64,000 bases of DNA, taken from contig NZ_CP092333.1 of NCBI RefSeq assembly GCF_018595675.2, forward strand, positions 3,062,001 to 3,126,000. Direction: 5' to 3'. This DNA is from Flavihumibacter fluvii (GTDB taxonomy: Bacteria > Bacteroidota > Bacteroidia > Chitinophagales > Chitinophagaceae). A program made the position numbers and the translations under genes. Of this stretch, positions 44,427 to 53,361 are shown one piece after another; position 1 is the stretch's first letter; each line of letters begins with the position of its first letter. Below the pieces are notes generated by a model that saw only the letters and a list, made by a program, of their open reading frames with translations, was not told the origin of the DNA and ran no database searches.

Positions 44427-45061
44427 GATTTGTCCATCTCTTTTCTTTCATATTTCCACCACATACTAAAGCCATAAACTATATGTAATACGCCAAATCC
44501 GAATGCCCAGAAATAAATTCCGGATCCGGGTAACCAAAGGCAAACCAAACCGGTCACAATTTCTGCATAACCCAGCCATTGCACTTCTCCCAGGGTATAG
44601 CGGCTGCCGTTGAGCAGCGCCAGCCCATAAAACACCAGGGATGCTGCTGGTACCAGGTCATATTGATGCTGTTGTAAAAGCCTTGCTATAAAAATAGCTC
44701 CTATCCCCATTGGAATAACGGTATTCCATAATAACCTGCGCGAGGTGGGTCCCCAGATCGCCACACCGTCTTTTTTACTCCGCAGATAAGTAAACAATAA
44801 AGCCGAAAACAGGGCCGACAGAAATACCACGGCGGCCATGCTGATCAGGTCAGTTTTCAGGCAGTCATCGCACTGGCCGGGCTGGCCAAACTCCCGCTCA
44901 TAGTACGTCATTATCCGATGACGTCCTACAGCAGCTCCGATAAGTGCACAGGTTCCGGCAGCCATGCCACTCCAGCCACTCAGGCTGATGAAACGGCTGC
45001 TCTTTTCCATCATCTTGCGAATATCCTGCAAGGTATCTAACCCAGATATATTGGTAGCCAT
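44423..45061 (-). CDS. Multi-pass membrane protein coupled to a winged-helix regulator
   Basis: Not recognised by name. The 212-residue product has about six hydrophobic helices (for example SGWSGMAAGTCALIGAAVG near residue 28, LISMAAVVFLSALFSALLF near 70 and AFGFGVLHIVYGF near 190). After helix one, residues 48-66 contain a short charged stretch with two cysteines (QPGQCDDCLKTD), possibly an exposed metal or redox site. It is the first gene of a unit with the regulator and the 43-residue peptide. Upstream, TTACTTTG is one base off the promoter consensus. Transport or sensing is possible; nothing in the sequence proves either. Confidence 0.75.
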   Translation of the reverse strand: MATNISGLDTLQDIRKMMEKSSRFISLSGWSGMAAGTCALIGAAVGRHRIMTYYEREFGQPGQCDDCLKTDLISMAAVVFLSALFSALLFTYLRSKKDGVAIWGPTSRRLLWNTVIPMGIGAIFIARLLQQHQYDLVPAASLVFYGLALLNGSRYTLGEVQWLGYAEIVTGLVCLWLPGSGIYFWAFGFGVLHIVYGFSMWWKYERKEMDKS

Positions 45062-45163
45062 AAAAGCACTTTGAAATACAAAGTAAAACTACACCAGGGA
45101 ATATTCAAAATTTTTCTGTTTTCAACAACTGTTAAAGTAATCTGAGCGTTCATATACATGTGT

Positions 45164-45171
45164 TATTTTTG
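45164..45171 (+). promoter_or_regulatory. -7 promoter box of the DUF5686 gene
   Basis: TATTTTTG, exact TAnnTTTG, seven bases before ATG 45179. An earlier in-frame ATG (45158) lies upstream of the box and is therefore not the likely start. Confidence 0.5.
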
Positions 45172-45178
45172 CAGATCT

Positions 45179-47704
45179 ATGGATTTTAGACCAAAGTACC
45201 TGCAGTTAGCAGGACTGCTGCTTATACTTCTGGCCCCATTTTTCACCGCTGCCCAAGGCAAAACCATCAGGGGTTATGTTAAGGATAAGCTGAGTGACGA
45301 AAGGATACCTTTTGCATCCCTGAATTTTATCCAGTCGCACCATGGCCGCCTGTCAGACTCTGCCGGCGGATTCACCTTTCATTATGACCAATGGCCCAAT
45401 GATACCCTTGAAATCACCTATGTAGGGTACCGCGATGTTAAAATTGCCATCAACCAGGAGCTGGTGACCCAATTCAGTAAGGATGGGGGGCAAACTATTG
45501 ACCTGGTAATCAGCATGGAAAGAGGTAAAGTGACCGCTGAGGTGATTGTAAAAAGAAAAATTGACCGGGGTTACCTGATGTGGAAACGCATTGTTAAACA
45601 CAAACCTTCCAACGACCGGTACCGCTTTTCTTCATTTACCTATGAATTATACAACAAGCTTGAACTGGACCTGAACCGCATCAAAAAGGAAAAACTCCGG
45701 GAATTTGGCCCAATAAAGCCATTTGAGTTCATTTTCGATAATGTGGATACATCAGAGGGGCAACCCTTCTTACCAGTATACCTAACCGAAACAATTTCCA
45801 ACTATTATTACCAGAAATCTCCCTGGCGAACGAGAGAAATCATTAAAGGTGTAAAGACCATAGGAGTAAATAATGAAAGTATTAGTAAACTGCTGGGAGG
45901 AACGGAACAAAACGTGAACGTTTACAATAATTTCATCCCGGTATTTGATAAACAGTATGTGAGTCCAATCAGTGATAATGGAGACGCTTACTACAATTAC
46001 AAGGTACTTGACAGCCAGTTTGTGGCAGGAAAGCGGCTGATCCATATGCAATTCATCCCTAAACGAAAGGGTGAAAACACATTCGATGGCGATTGCTGGG
46101 TGCATGATACAACATGGGCGATCCAGAAAATGACCCTCGTCCTGAACAAGGAGGCCAATATAAACTTCATCGATAAACTGAGCCTGATCCAGGAATATAA
46201 ACAGATCAACGACAGTACCTGGTTCCTGGTGAAAGATAAATTTGTTGCAGACATCGCACCGATTGGAAAAAGCGGCTTTGGCGTGATTGGCCGGAAAACC
46301 ACTACCTATAAGGATATTATAGTGAACCAGCCCTTTATCAGGGATAGTATCGCCAGGAATAAAGTGCAGTCAGAAATCAGGTTTGCAGACAGTGCTATGG
46401 TGAAAGCTGACAGTTATTGGACAGGGTCCCGCCATGATTCCCTCAGCAAAAATGAGAAGGCTATCTATGCCATGATCGATACCCTTCAAAAAATGCCTTT
46501 GTTTAAAAGGTATGTGACGACCATAAATTTCCTCGCCACCGGCTACAGGAATGTAGGCAATTTTGAAATTGGACCCTGGTATAATTGGTTTACCGGGAAC
46601 CAATGGGAAGGATTCCGGATGCGCTTCGACCTGGGTACCAACCCTAAATTCAATAAAAACCTTTACCTGCATGGTTACCTGGCCTATGGATTTGGGGACA
46701 AGGCCTTCAAAGGAAAACTGGAAGCTAAATACCTGATCAGCCGGTCACCACGCTCGTATATCCATGGCAGCTATACAAAGGACCTTGACAACGGCCAGGT
46801 GTATTATGACGATATCAGTACCGATAATATTTTTGCGCTGGCCATCCGTAAACAAGGTATACCCATTAAGTTCATGCAGGTTCAGGAAACAAAATTTGAA
46901 TATTTTAAGGAGTGGAACCCGGGTATATCCGCCACTTTCATGGGTATCCATAAGATATGGGACCCTTTATTGAATCTCCCCCCCAAAGAATTATTCGAAG
47001 GCACTGGCGCGAAAGGTAATAACCTCACAAACCTGGAACTTGGCGTACGCCTGCGTTTTGCCTATAATGAGCGATTTTTAGAAACAAACTTCAACCGCTT
47101 TAGCCTGGGTAGTACCTATCCGATTGTTGAGTTCCTTTATGCCCGTGGCGTACCCGGACTGCTGAACAGCAATTACAAGTATGATAAAATTTACCTGAGC
47201 GTATCAGACTACCTGAAAATTGCCCCATTAGGCAGTTTATACTACAATGTTTTTGGCGGAAAGGTATCGGGCACCTTGCCATACATGATGCTGAATGTAA
47301 TTCCCGGAAATGAAATTTACTATTATAATAAATACGCTTTCAACCTGATGGCCAGGTGGGAGTATATTGGTGACCGTTATACCGGGTTTAATATTGAACA
47401 TAATATCGGTAACGGCTTGTTCAAATACATACCACTGACCCGGAAACTAAAGTTCCGCCAGTTCTGGAGTGCAAAAGGCATTACTACAGGGATCACTGAA
47501 GCCAATAAGGAACTCAATTTTAATAACCCCTATAACCAATTCAAGGACCTCAACGGGAAATTATACCTTGAACTCGGTACCGGGGTAGATAATATCTTCA
47601 AAGTTTTCAGGCTTGATTTTGTATGGCGGGTTTTACCACAACCACTTCCGGAGGCCCGGGTAAGCCGTTTTGGTATATTCGGAAGTTTCCGCCTTGCATT
47701 CTGA
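45179..47704 (+). CDS. DUF5686 outer-membrane protein with carboxypeptidase-regulatory-like domain
   Basis: An 841-residue protein. A signal peptide (LAGLLLILLAPFFTAAQG, to about residue 28) is followed by a CarboxypepD_reg-like domain (TIRGYVKDKLSDERIPFASL to LEITYVGYRDVKIA, about 30-90), the hallmark N-terminal plug-like module of Bacteroidota outer-membrane proteins. The DUF5686 region follows with YLTETISNYYYQKSP, AYYNYKVLDSQ and PKRKGENTFDGDCWVHD, and the C-terminal half is a beta-barrel ending FGSFRLAF (terminal Phe). It is not a TonB-dependent receptor: no TonB box or plug is seen. Related proteins are widespread and of unknown function. Start ATG 45179 is chosen over 45158 because of the promoter box. 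Confidence 0.86.
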   Translation: MDFRPKYLQLAGLLLILLAPFFTAAQGKTIRGYVKDKLSDERIPFASLNFIQSHHGRLSDSAGGFTFHYDQWPNDTLEITYVGYRDVKIAINQELVTQFSKDGGQTIDLVISMERGKVTAEVIVKRKIDRGYLMWKRIVKHKPSNDRYRFSSFTYELYNKLELDLNRIKKEKLREFGPIKPFEFIFDNVDTSEGQPFLPVYLTETISNYYYQKSPWRTREIIKGVKTIGVNNESISKLLGGTEQNVNVYNNFIPVFDKQYVSPISDNGDAYYNYKVLDSQFVAGKRLIHMQFIPKRKGENTFDGDCWVHDTTWAIQKMTLVLNKEANINFIDKLSLIQEYKQINDSTWFLVKDKFVADIAPIGKSGFGVIGRKTTTYKDIIVNQPFIRDSIARNKVQSEIRFADSAMVKADSYWTGSRHDSLSKNEKAIYAMIDTLQKMPLFKRYVTTINFLATGYRNVGNFEIGPWYNWFTGNQWEGFRMRFDLGTNPKFNKNLYLHGYLAYGFGDKAFKGKLEAKYLISRSPRSYIHGSYTKDLDNGQVYYDDISTDNIFALAIRKQGIPIKFMQVQETKFEYFKEWNPGISATFMGIHKIWDPLLNLPPKELFEGTGAKGNNLTNLELGVRLRFAYNERFLETNFNRFSLGSTYPIVEFLYARGVPGLLNSNYKYDKIYLSVSDYLKIAPLGSLYYNVFGGKVSGTLPYMMLNVIPGNEIYYYNKYAFNLMARWEYIGDRYTGFNIEHNIGNGLFKYIPLTRKLKFRQFWSAKGITTGITEANKELNFNNPYNQFKDLNGKLYLELGTGVDNIFKVFRLDFVWRVLPQPLPEARVSRFGIFGSFRLAF

Positions 47705-47752
47705 TGTTCAGACTTGTTTTTTGCTTATCTTATTCTGCCAAAAACGAATTGC

Positions 47753-49255
47753 ATGCCAGAGAAGTATATACTAGCATTAGATCAGGGTACTACCAGTTCA
47801 AGAGCCATCCTGTTTGACAAAAACGGCAGCATCTGCCAGGTAGCCCAAAAAGAGTTTACACAATTATACCCTAAACCCGGTTGGGTAGAACATGATGCAG
47901 AAGAAATATGGTCTTCGCAGTTTTCGGTGCTTGCCGAAGCCCTTGCCAAAGGTGATATTACTACCGCAGATGTAGCTGCGATCGGCATCACCAACCAGCG
48001 TGAAACTACGGTAGTTTGGGACCGGAATACTTCAAAACCAGTTTACAATGCAATTGTGTGGCAGGACCGACGTACCGCGTCTTTTTGCGATAAATTGAAT
48101 GCCGATGGGCTTGGGCCAAGTATCCAGGAAAAAACCGGACTGGTGATAGACGCTTATTTCTCCGCTACGAAATTGAAATGGATTCTCGATAATGTCAGCG
48201 GTGCAAGGGAAAAAGCGGTGAAAGGCGAACTGGCTTTCGGCACAATTGATACCTGGTTATCCTGGAAACTTACTAACGGCAAAGTACATGTGACCGATGT
48301 TTCCAATGCTTCCCGCACCATGCTCATGAATATCCAGACTTGTGAATGGGACACTGACCTGCTGAAGCTGTTTGATATCCCCGCATCTGTACTGCCGGAA
48401 ATCATCCCCAGCAGTAAAGTGTATGGCGTTACGGAAAGTGTGGTGAAGCATGCCAATATTCCGCTGGCCGGCATGGCAGGTGACCAGCAGGCAGCATTAT
48501 TCGGACAGCAGTGTACACAACCCGGTATGGTAAAAAACACCTACGGCACAGGCTGCTTTATGCTGATGCATACCGGTACAAAAATTGTCCGCAGTTCCAA
48601 TAACCTGCTCACCACTGTTGCCTGGAAAATCAATAACCGCGTTGAATATGCAGTGGAAGGCAGCATTTTTATTGGAGGTGCTATTGTACAATGGCTAAGG
48701 GATGGCCTCCAGATGATCCGTTCATCAGCAGACATTGAAGAAGTAGCTGCAAAGTCTACGGAAAACAGCGGCGTATATATTGTACCGGCATTTGCCGGAT
48801 TAGGTGCCCCGCACTGGAACCAACACGCCCGCGGTTCGGTATTCGGGTTAACGAGGGGTACCACAAAAGCAGATATCGCCAGAGCAGCCCTTGAAAGTAT
48901 TGCCTTTCAGACCATGGATGTACTTAAAGCCATGGAGTCTGATTCCGGCCTACCTATCAAAGAATTACGGGTAGATGGAGGTGCCACCATCAACAATATG
49001 CTGATGCAATTCCAAAGTGATCTCCTGCAGGTTCCGGTGATCAGGCCAGTTGTGTATGAAACCACTGCATTAGGTGCGGCTTACCTTGCCGGGTTAGGTG
49101 TGGGTTACTGGGAATCCGTGGCAGATATCCAGCAACAATGGAAAGCCGATAAATATTTTTACCCGGTACATTCTGCCGAAGACATGAAACCCTGTATCAA
49201 AGGCTGGAATAGAGCGGTGAAAGCCAGCATTGCCTGGGCAAATGAGCCGGATTGA
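47753..49255 (+). CDS. glpK: Glycerol kinase
   Basis: A 500-residue FGGY kinase phosphorylating glycerol to glycerol 3-phosphate. Seen: the ATP-site [18 protein letters not shown] (start), [14 protein letters not shown] (about residue 80), [17 protein letters not shown], the [11 protein letters not shown] block (about 245) and [16 protein letters not shown] (about 410). All are typical of GlpK. ATG 47753 gives the normal [10 protein letters not shown] start; an earlier in-frame codon (47714) would add a non-homologous leader. It heads the glpK-glpD-glpF unit (34 and 3 bases between genes). No GlpR-type regulator is next to it. Confidence 0.96.
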   Translation: MPEKYILALDQGTTSSRAILFDKNGSICQVAQKEFTQLYPKPGWVEHDAEEIWSSQFSVLAEALAKGDITTADVAAIGITNQRETTVVWDRNTSKPVYNAIVWQDRRTASFCDKLNADGLGPSIQEKTGLVIDAYFSATKLKWILDNVSGAREKAVKGELAFGTIDTWLSWKLTNGKVHVTDVSNASRTMLMNIQTCEWDTDLLKLFDIPASVLPEIIPSSKVYGVTESVVKHANIPLAGMAGDQQAALFGQQCTQPGMVKNTYGTGCFMLMHTGTKIVRSSNNLLTTVAWKINNRVEYAVEGSIFIGGAIVQWLRDGLQMIRSSADIEEVAAKSTENSGVYIVPAFAGLGAPHWNQHARGSVFGLTRGTTKADIARAALESIAFQTMDVLKAMESDSGLPIKELRVDGGATINNMLMQFQSDLLQVPVIRPVVYETTALGAAYLAGLGVGYWESVADIQQQWKADKYFYPVHSAEDMKPCIKGWNRAVKASIAWANEPD

Positions 49256-49288
49256 TAAACTGGCTAAAAATTCCCTTATTTTGATTTT

Positions 49289-50863
49289 ATGAATCGTTCA
49301 CAAATGATGACCGCGCTGAAAGCGCAAAATGAATGGGACATCTGCATAGTAGGTGGTGGCGCAACAGGTTTGGGTATAGCCATTGATGCTGCCTCGAGGG
49401 GTTATGCTACTTTGCTGATCGAACAATATGATTTTGCAAAAGGCACCTCATCACGTTCTACAAAGCTGGTTCATGGTGGCGTACGCTACCTGCAACAAGG
49501 TAATGTTAAACTGGTGATGGAAGCCCTGAAAGAACGCGGATTGCTCCGCAAGAATGCACCCCACCTTGTAAAGAATCAATCGTTCCTATTACCTAATTAC
49601 AAATGGTGGGAGGGTCCATTCTATGGACTCGGATTGAAAATCTATGACTGGATGGCCGGCAAACTGGGATTGGGCGCTTCGGTTATACTTTCCCGCGAGG
49701 AAGCACTTCAACATGCACCCACCTTGAATCCGGAAGGTTTAAAGGGCGGAGTCCTATACCACGACGGACAATTTGATGATGCCCGGCTTGCCATTAACAT
49801 GGCACAAACTGCCGCAGAACAAAAAGGCGTACTGATCAATTATATGAAAGTAACCGGACTGATCAAAACAGACGGAAAAGTTACCGGCATAAAAGCGGTA
49901 GATCAACTGGATGGTTCAGCACATTCTATCCAAGCAAAAATAGTGATCAATGCTACAGGCATTTTTACAGATGTTCTGCGCAAAGAAGATGACGCAGGCA
50001 AGCCTCCGGTTTTATCGCTCAGCCAGGGCACTCACCTTGTGGTAGACAAATCATTCCTGCCCGGAGATACTGCAATCATGATACCAGAAACTTCAGATGG
50101 CCGGGTATTATTTGCTGTACCCTGGCACCAGCAACTGATAATCGGCACGACAGATATTCCGGTCGAATCTCCCACCGCTGAGCCAGTTCCGGAGGCCGAT
50201 GAAATCAAATTCATCCTGGAACACATCGGGCAATACCTGGCTAAAAATCCCACCATGGAAGATATAAAATCAGTCTTCTCTGGCTTACGACCATTGGTAC
50301 GCGGAAATGCTTCAAGTACAGCGGCCTTATCGAGGGACCATTATATTGAAGTCGCAGAAAGCGGGTTGATCAGTATCACTGGTGGAAAATGGACTACCTA
50401 CCGGAAAATGGCTGAAGACGCGGTGAACATTGCCATCAGGCAGGAAAAAATTCCCGACAGGCCATGTGTTACTGAAGGTCTCCCAATCCATGGCGCAATG
50501 ACTGTAGAATCATATAGCGCACCCGGCTATTATTACGGATCAGACCTGCTCAAAATAAAACAACTGGAATCTCTGGATCCGGCATTGGCCGAAAAAATAC
50601 ATCCCCGGTTACCATATACCAAAGCTTGCATCGTTTGGGCTGCACGTGAAGAAATGTGCATGACTGTGGATGATGCGCTTGCACGCCGGACCAGGGCCTT
50701 ATTATTAGACGCTGCGGCCGCAATTGAAGCCGCACCGATAGTTGCAGGCTTGTTGGCTCACGAATACGGATACCCAAATGATTGGGAAAAGGAGCAGGTG
50801 ACTTCCTTTGTAAAGCTTGCTACAAATTATTTACCAAATAAAATGATTGCTAAAACAAATTGA
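49289..50863 (+). CDS. glpD: Glycerol-3-phosphate dehydrogenase, FAD-dependent
   Basis: A 524-residue flavoenzyme oxidising glycerol 3-phosphate to dihydroxyacetone phosphate and feeding electrons to quinone. Seen: FAD-binding ICIVGGGATGLGIAIDAASRG (about residue 18), FAKGTSSRSTKLVHGGVRYL (about 52), FAVPWHQQLIIGTTD, FSGLRPLV and ISITGGKWTTYRKMAEDAV (about 370), all diagnostic. The C-terminal domain (EEMCMTVDDALARRTR) is complete. It probably associates with the membrane surface. Located directly after glpK and three bases before glpF. Confidence 0.96.
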   Translation: MNRSQMMTALKAQNEWDICIVGGGATGLGIAIDAASRGYATLLIEQYDFAKGTSSRSTKLVHGGVRYLQQGNVKLVMEALKERGLLRKNAPHLVKNQSFLLPNYKWWEGPFYGLGLKIYDWMAGKLGLGASVILSREEALQHAPTLNPEGLKGGVLYHDGQFDDARLAINMAQTAAEQKGVLINYMKVTGLIKTDGKVTGIKAVDQLDGSAHSIQAKIVINATGIFTDVLRKEDDAGKPPVLSLSQGTHLVVDKSFLPGDTAIMIPETSDGRVLFAVPWHQQLIIGTTDIPVESPTAEPVPEADEIKFILEHIGQYLAKNPTMEDIKSVFSGLRPLVRGNASSTAALSRDHYIEVAESGLISITGGKWTTYRKMAEDAVNIAIRQEKIPDRPCVTEGLPIHGAMTVESYSAPGYYYGSDLLKIKQLESLDPALAEKIHPRLPYTKACIVWAAREEMCMTVDDALARRTRALLLDAAAAIEAAPIVAGLLAHEYGYPNDWEKEQVTSFVKLATNYLPNKMIAKTN

Positions 50864-50866
50864 TAT

Positions 50867-51574
50867 ATGCACCCATACATGGCAGAATTTTTAGGAACGG
50901 CTATTTTAATTGCTCTTGGAAACGGCGTTGTGGCCAATGTAGTTCTGAATAAAACCAAGGGAAATAACAGCGGATGGATCGTAATTTGTTTTGGATGGGC
51001 CATGGCCGTCTTTGTTGGCGTATTCTCCGTTGCAAAATTTAGTGGCGCCCACCTTAATCCTGCTGTATCCATTTGCCTGGCGATGGTCGGAAAATTCCCC
51101 TGGTCTGATGTCCTGTATTACTCGCTTGCCCAGATAGCCGGAGCTTTTGTAGGTTCAGTATTGGTATGGCTGATGTATCATCCCCATTTTAAAAGTACCG
51201 AAGATGCCCAAACTAAACTGGCAACTTTTGGAACCGGACCGGCAATTCGTAACCCCTTTTACAACCTGCTTACTGAAACTATTGCTACGGCCATATTCCT
51301 GCTTTGTATACTCCTGAAAATAGGTCCATCCGATAGTTTAGGGGCATTGGATGCAATCCCTGTGGCCTTCCTGGTATTGGCTGTTGGACTTTCTTTTGGC
51401 GGACCAACTGGTTATGCTATCAATCCCGCTCGCGATTTAGGCCCAAGGCTGGCGCATGCTATCTTACCAATTTCAAAAAAAGGGAGCAGTGACTGGTCTT
51501 ATGCCTGGGTACCGATTGCAGGTCCGGTTTTAGGTGCAGTTATTGCAGCCCTCATTTATATTGCCATTCAATAA
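50867..51574 (+). CDS. glpF: Glycerol uptake facilitator (MIP family)
   Basis: A 235-residue aquaglyceroporin with six membrane helices and two half-helices. Seen: the two NPA motifs, GAHLNPAVSICLA (about residue 64) and YAINPARDLGPRL (about residue 187). The Asp after the second NPAR is the residue that usually distinguishes glycerol facilitators from water-only aquaporins. It starts three bases after the glpD stop and completes the glycerol operon. Passive glycerol entry driven by GlpK is expected. Confidence 0.94.
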   Translation: MHPYMAEFLGTAILIALGNGVVANVVLNKTKGNNSGWIVICFGWAMAVFVGVFSVAKFSGAHLNPAVSICLAMVGKFPWSDVLYYSLAQIAGAFVGSVLVWLMYHPHFKSTEDAQTKLATFGTGPAIRNPFYNLLTETIATAIFLLCILLKIGPSDSLGALDAIPVAFLVLAVGLSFGGPTGYAINPARDLGPRLAHAILPISKKGSSDWSYAWVPIAGPVLGAVIAALIYIAIQ

Positions 51575-51583
51575 AATCAAGTT

Positions 51584-52096
51584 ATGAAATATTTATTCCT
51601 TGTTATTTTCAGCTTTGCCGCATTAATAGTAATTGGTCAGAATGCAGAATCAAACCTAACCAAGCTGGGCATCAAACTCACAACTCCGCAAAAGCCGGTA
51701 GCTAATTATGTAAACATCGTGCAGACCGGTAAACTGCTCTACCTTTCAGGCAAAGGTCCAACCCGTGAAGATGGGACAAACATTACTGGCAAATTAGGTA
51801 AAGAACTTTCTATTGAAGAAGGTTATGCAGCCGCAAGATTAGTCGGAATAAATCACCTGGCTGTATTGAAAGACTATCTTGGCGACCTGAATAAAGTAAA
51901 ACGTGTCATCAAGGTTTTGGGAATGGTGAATTGCGAAAGCACTTTCACTGATCAGCCAAAAGTCATTAATGGCTATTCAGATTTAATGGTGGCTGTTTTT
52001 GGTGAAAAAGGAAAACATGCCCGCTCTGCTGTTGGCTTTAATGCCTTACCCAGCAATATAGCAGTGGAAGTAGAAGTGATCGTAGAAATTGAATGA
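51584..52096 (+). CDS. Exported RidA/YjgF-family protein
   Basis: A 170-residue Rid-family protein with an N-terminal signal peptide (YLFLVIFSFAALIVIGQ, to about residue 19), so unlike RidA it should act in the periplasm. Seen: GKLLYLSGKGP (about residue 50), KVIKVLGMVNCE, QPKVINGYSDLMVAVFGEKG and HARSAVGFNALPSNIAVEVE (about residue 146), with the conserved arginine that binds imine carboxylates retained. Cytosolic relatives hydrolyse reactive imines from PLP enzymes; a periplasmic substrate is unknown. It begins nine bases after glpF and may be part of the glp transcript. It is convergent with the aminotransferase gene. Confidence 0.88.
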   Translation: MKYLFLVIFSFAALIVIGQNAESNLTKLGIKLTTPQKPVANYVNIVQTGKLLYLSGKGPTREDGTNITGKLGKELSIEEGYAAARLVGINHLAVLKDYLGDLNKVKRVIKVLGMVNCESTFTDQPKVINGYSDLMVAVFGEKGKHARSAVGFNALPSNIAVEVEVIVEIE

Positions 52097-52142
52097 TCGC
52101 ATGTACAAATAAGTATTGACGGTAATTTTACAGTATCCGCTA

Positions 52143-53321
52143 TCAATTTTCCAGGTGACTTAAAATAATACCGCAGGCCTTCCTGATTTCTTTTTTAGTA
52201 ATCGTAAGGGGTGGGGCTATGCGCATACAATGTGGGGCAAACAAAAACCAATCAGTCAATACACCATTTTCGATACATCTGTCAATCACCTTTTTATTGG
52301 TCTCAAAACTATCAAATTCAATGGCCATCAGTAAGCCGTGAGAACGAACGGCTTTAATGGATGGATGCTGCAATAATTGCTGGAACAGGGCTTCCTTTTC
52401 AGTTACCTTTCCAGCCAGCTTTTCTTTCAACAGCACTTTCATGGCAGCCATTCCGGCTGCACAGCTCACAGGATGCCCGCCAAAAGTCGTTATATGGCCC
52501 AATACGGGACCCGTAGTCAGGCTATCCATAATATTTTTATTTGCCACAAATGCACCCAACGGCATCCCGCCCCCAAGGGCTTTCCCCAATAAAACGATAT
52601 CGGGCACAATACTAAAAGCCTGGAACCCCCAAAGATATCCGGTTCTGCCAAAGCCGGTCTGGATCTCATCCATTATTAATAAGGTGCCGGTCTCGGTGCA
52701 GCGTTGTCGCAGCGTTCCGAGCCAGCTTTTCAGCGGGGCATGAACGCCCCTTTCGGCCTGAATTGTCTCCATGATCACACAGGCTGTGTCCTTGTTAATA
52801 TAGTCAATGGAAGCAGGATCATTGTAATCAAGGTGCAGGACCCCGGGTAACAAGGGTCGGAAGGCATTCCGCCAGTATTCATCCCCCATCACACTTAGTG
52901 CACCTTGTGTTGATCCATGGTAAGACTGCTTGAAAGCGATGATATTAGTGCGTCCGGTAAACCGTTTTGCCAGTTTCATGGCTCCTTCTGTTGCCTCAGC
53001 CCCCGAGTTGGTGAAATAGACACAGTTGAGTGCCGGTGGAAGGTTATTGGTCAGTAATTGCGCATATTTCACCTGGGGAGTCTCAATAAATTCTCCATAG
53101 ACCAGCAGGTGAAGGTACCGATCGGCCTGTTGTTTAATGGCTTTGATCACTTTAGGGTGGCAATGGCCCACATTGCAAACACTTATACCAGCGATCAGGT
53201 CCATATAGGTTTTTCCCGAACGGTCTTGCAGTATAATCCCTTTTGCTTTTATAATTTCCAATGCAAGGGGAGCCGGGGACGTTTGTGCAATATGCTGCAG
53301 AAATACCTGTCGCTGATTCAT
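52143..53321 (-). CDS. Class III PLP-dependent aminotransferase
   Basis: A 392-residue ornithine/acetylornithine-type aminotransferase. Seen: N-terminal GISVCNVGHCHPKVIKAIK (about residue 45), FTNSGAEATEGAMKLAKR (about residue 95), the PLP aspartate in LLIMDEIQTGFGRTG (about residue 215) and the PLP lysine in DIVLLGKALGGGMPLGAF (about residue 245). Class III includes acetylornithine, 4-aminobutyrate and other omega-aminotransferases; no argD neighbours are present, so the substrate is open. The start is set at ATG 53321, which leaves a promoter-like CATCTTTG upstream (53339-53346); the longer frame to 53390 would run into the divergent gene. Confidence 0.85.
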   Translation of the reverse strand: MNQRQVFLQHIAQTSPAPLALEIIKAKGIILQDRSGKTYMDLIAGISVCNVGHCHPKVIKAIKQQADRYLHLLVYGEFIETPQVKYAQLLTNNLPPALNCVYFTNSGAEATEGAMKLAKRFTGRTNIIAFKQSYHGSTQGALSVMGDEYWRNAFRPLLPGVLHLDYNDPASIDYINKDTACVIMETIQAERGVHAPLKSWLGTLRQRCTETGTLLIMDEIQTGFGRTGYLWGFQAFSIVPDIVLLGKALGGGMPLGAFVANKNIMDSLTTGPVLGHITTFGGHPVSCAAGMAAMKVLLKEKLAGKVTEKEALFQQLLQHPSIKAVRSHGLLMAIEFDSFETNKKVIDRCIENGVLTDWFLFAPHCMRIAPPLTITKKEIRKACGIILSHLEN

Positions 53322-53338
53322 GTAAAAGGATGTTTCGG

Positions 53339-53356
53339 CAAAGATGCTGATATTTG
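53339..53356. promoter_or_regulatory. Back-to-back near-consensus -7 boxes
   Basis: Minus strand CATCTTTG (53339-53346) for the aminotransferase and plus strand GATATTTG (53349-53356) for the carbonic anhydrase, each one mismatch from TAnnTTTG and separated by two bases. The plus box ends five bases before its ATG. Two polymerases cannot occupy both at once, so mutual interference is expected. Confidence 0.45.
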
Positions 53357-53361
53357 TATTC

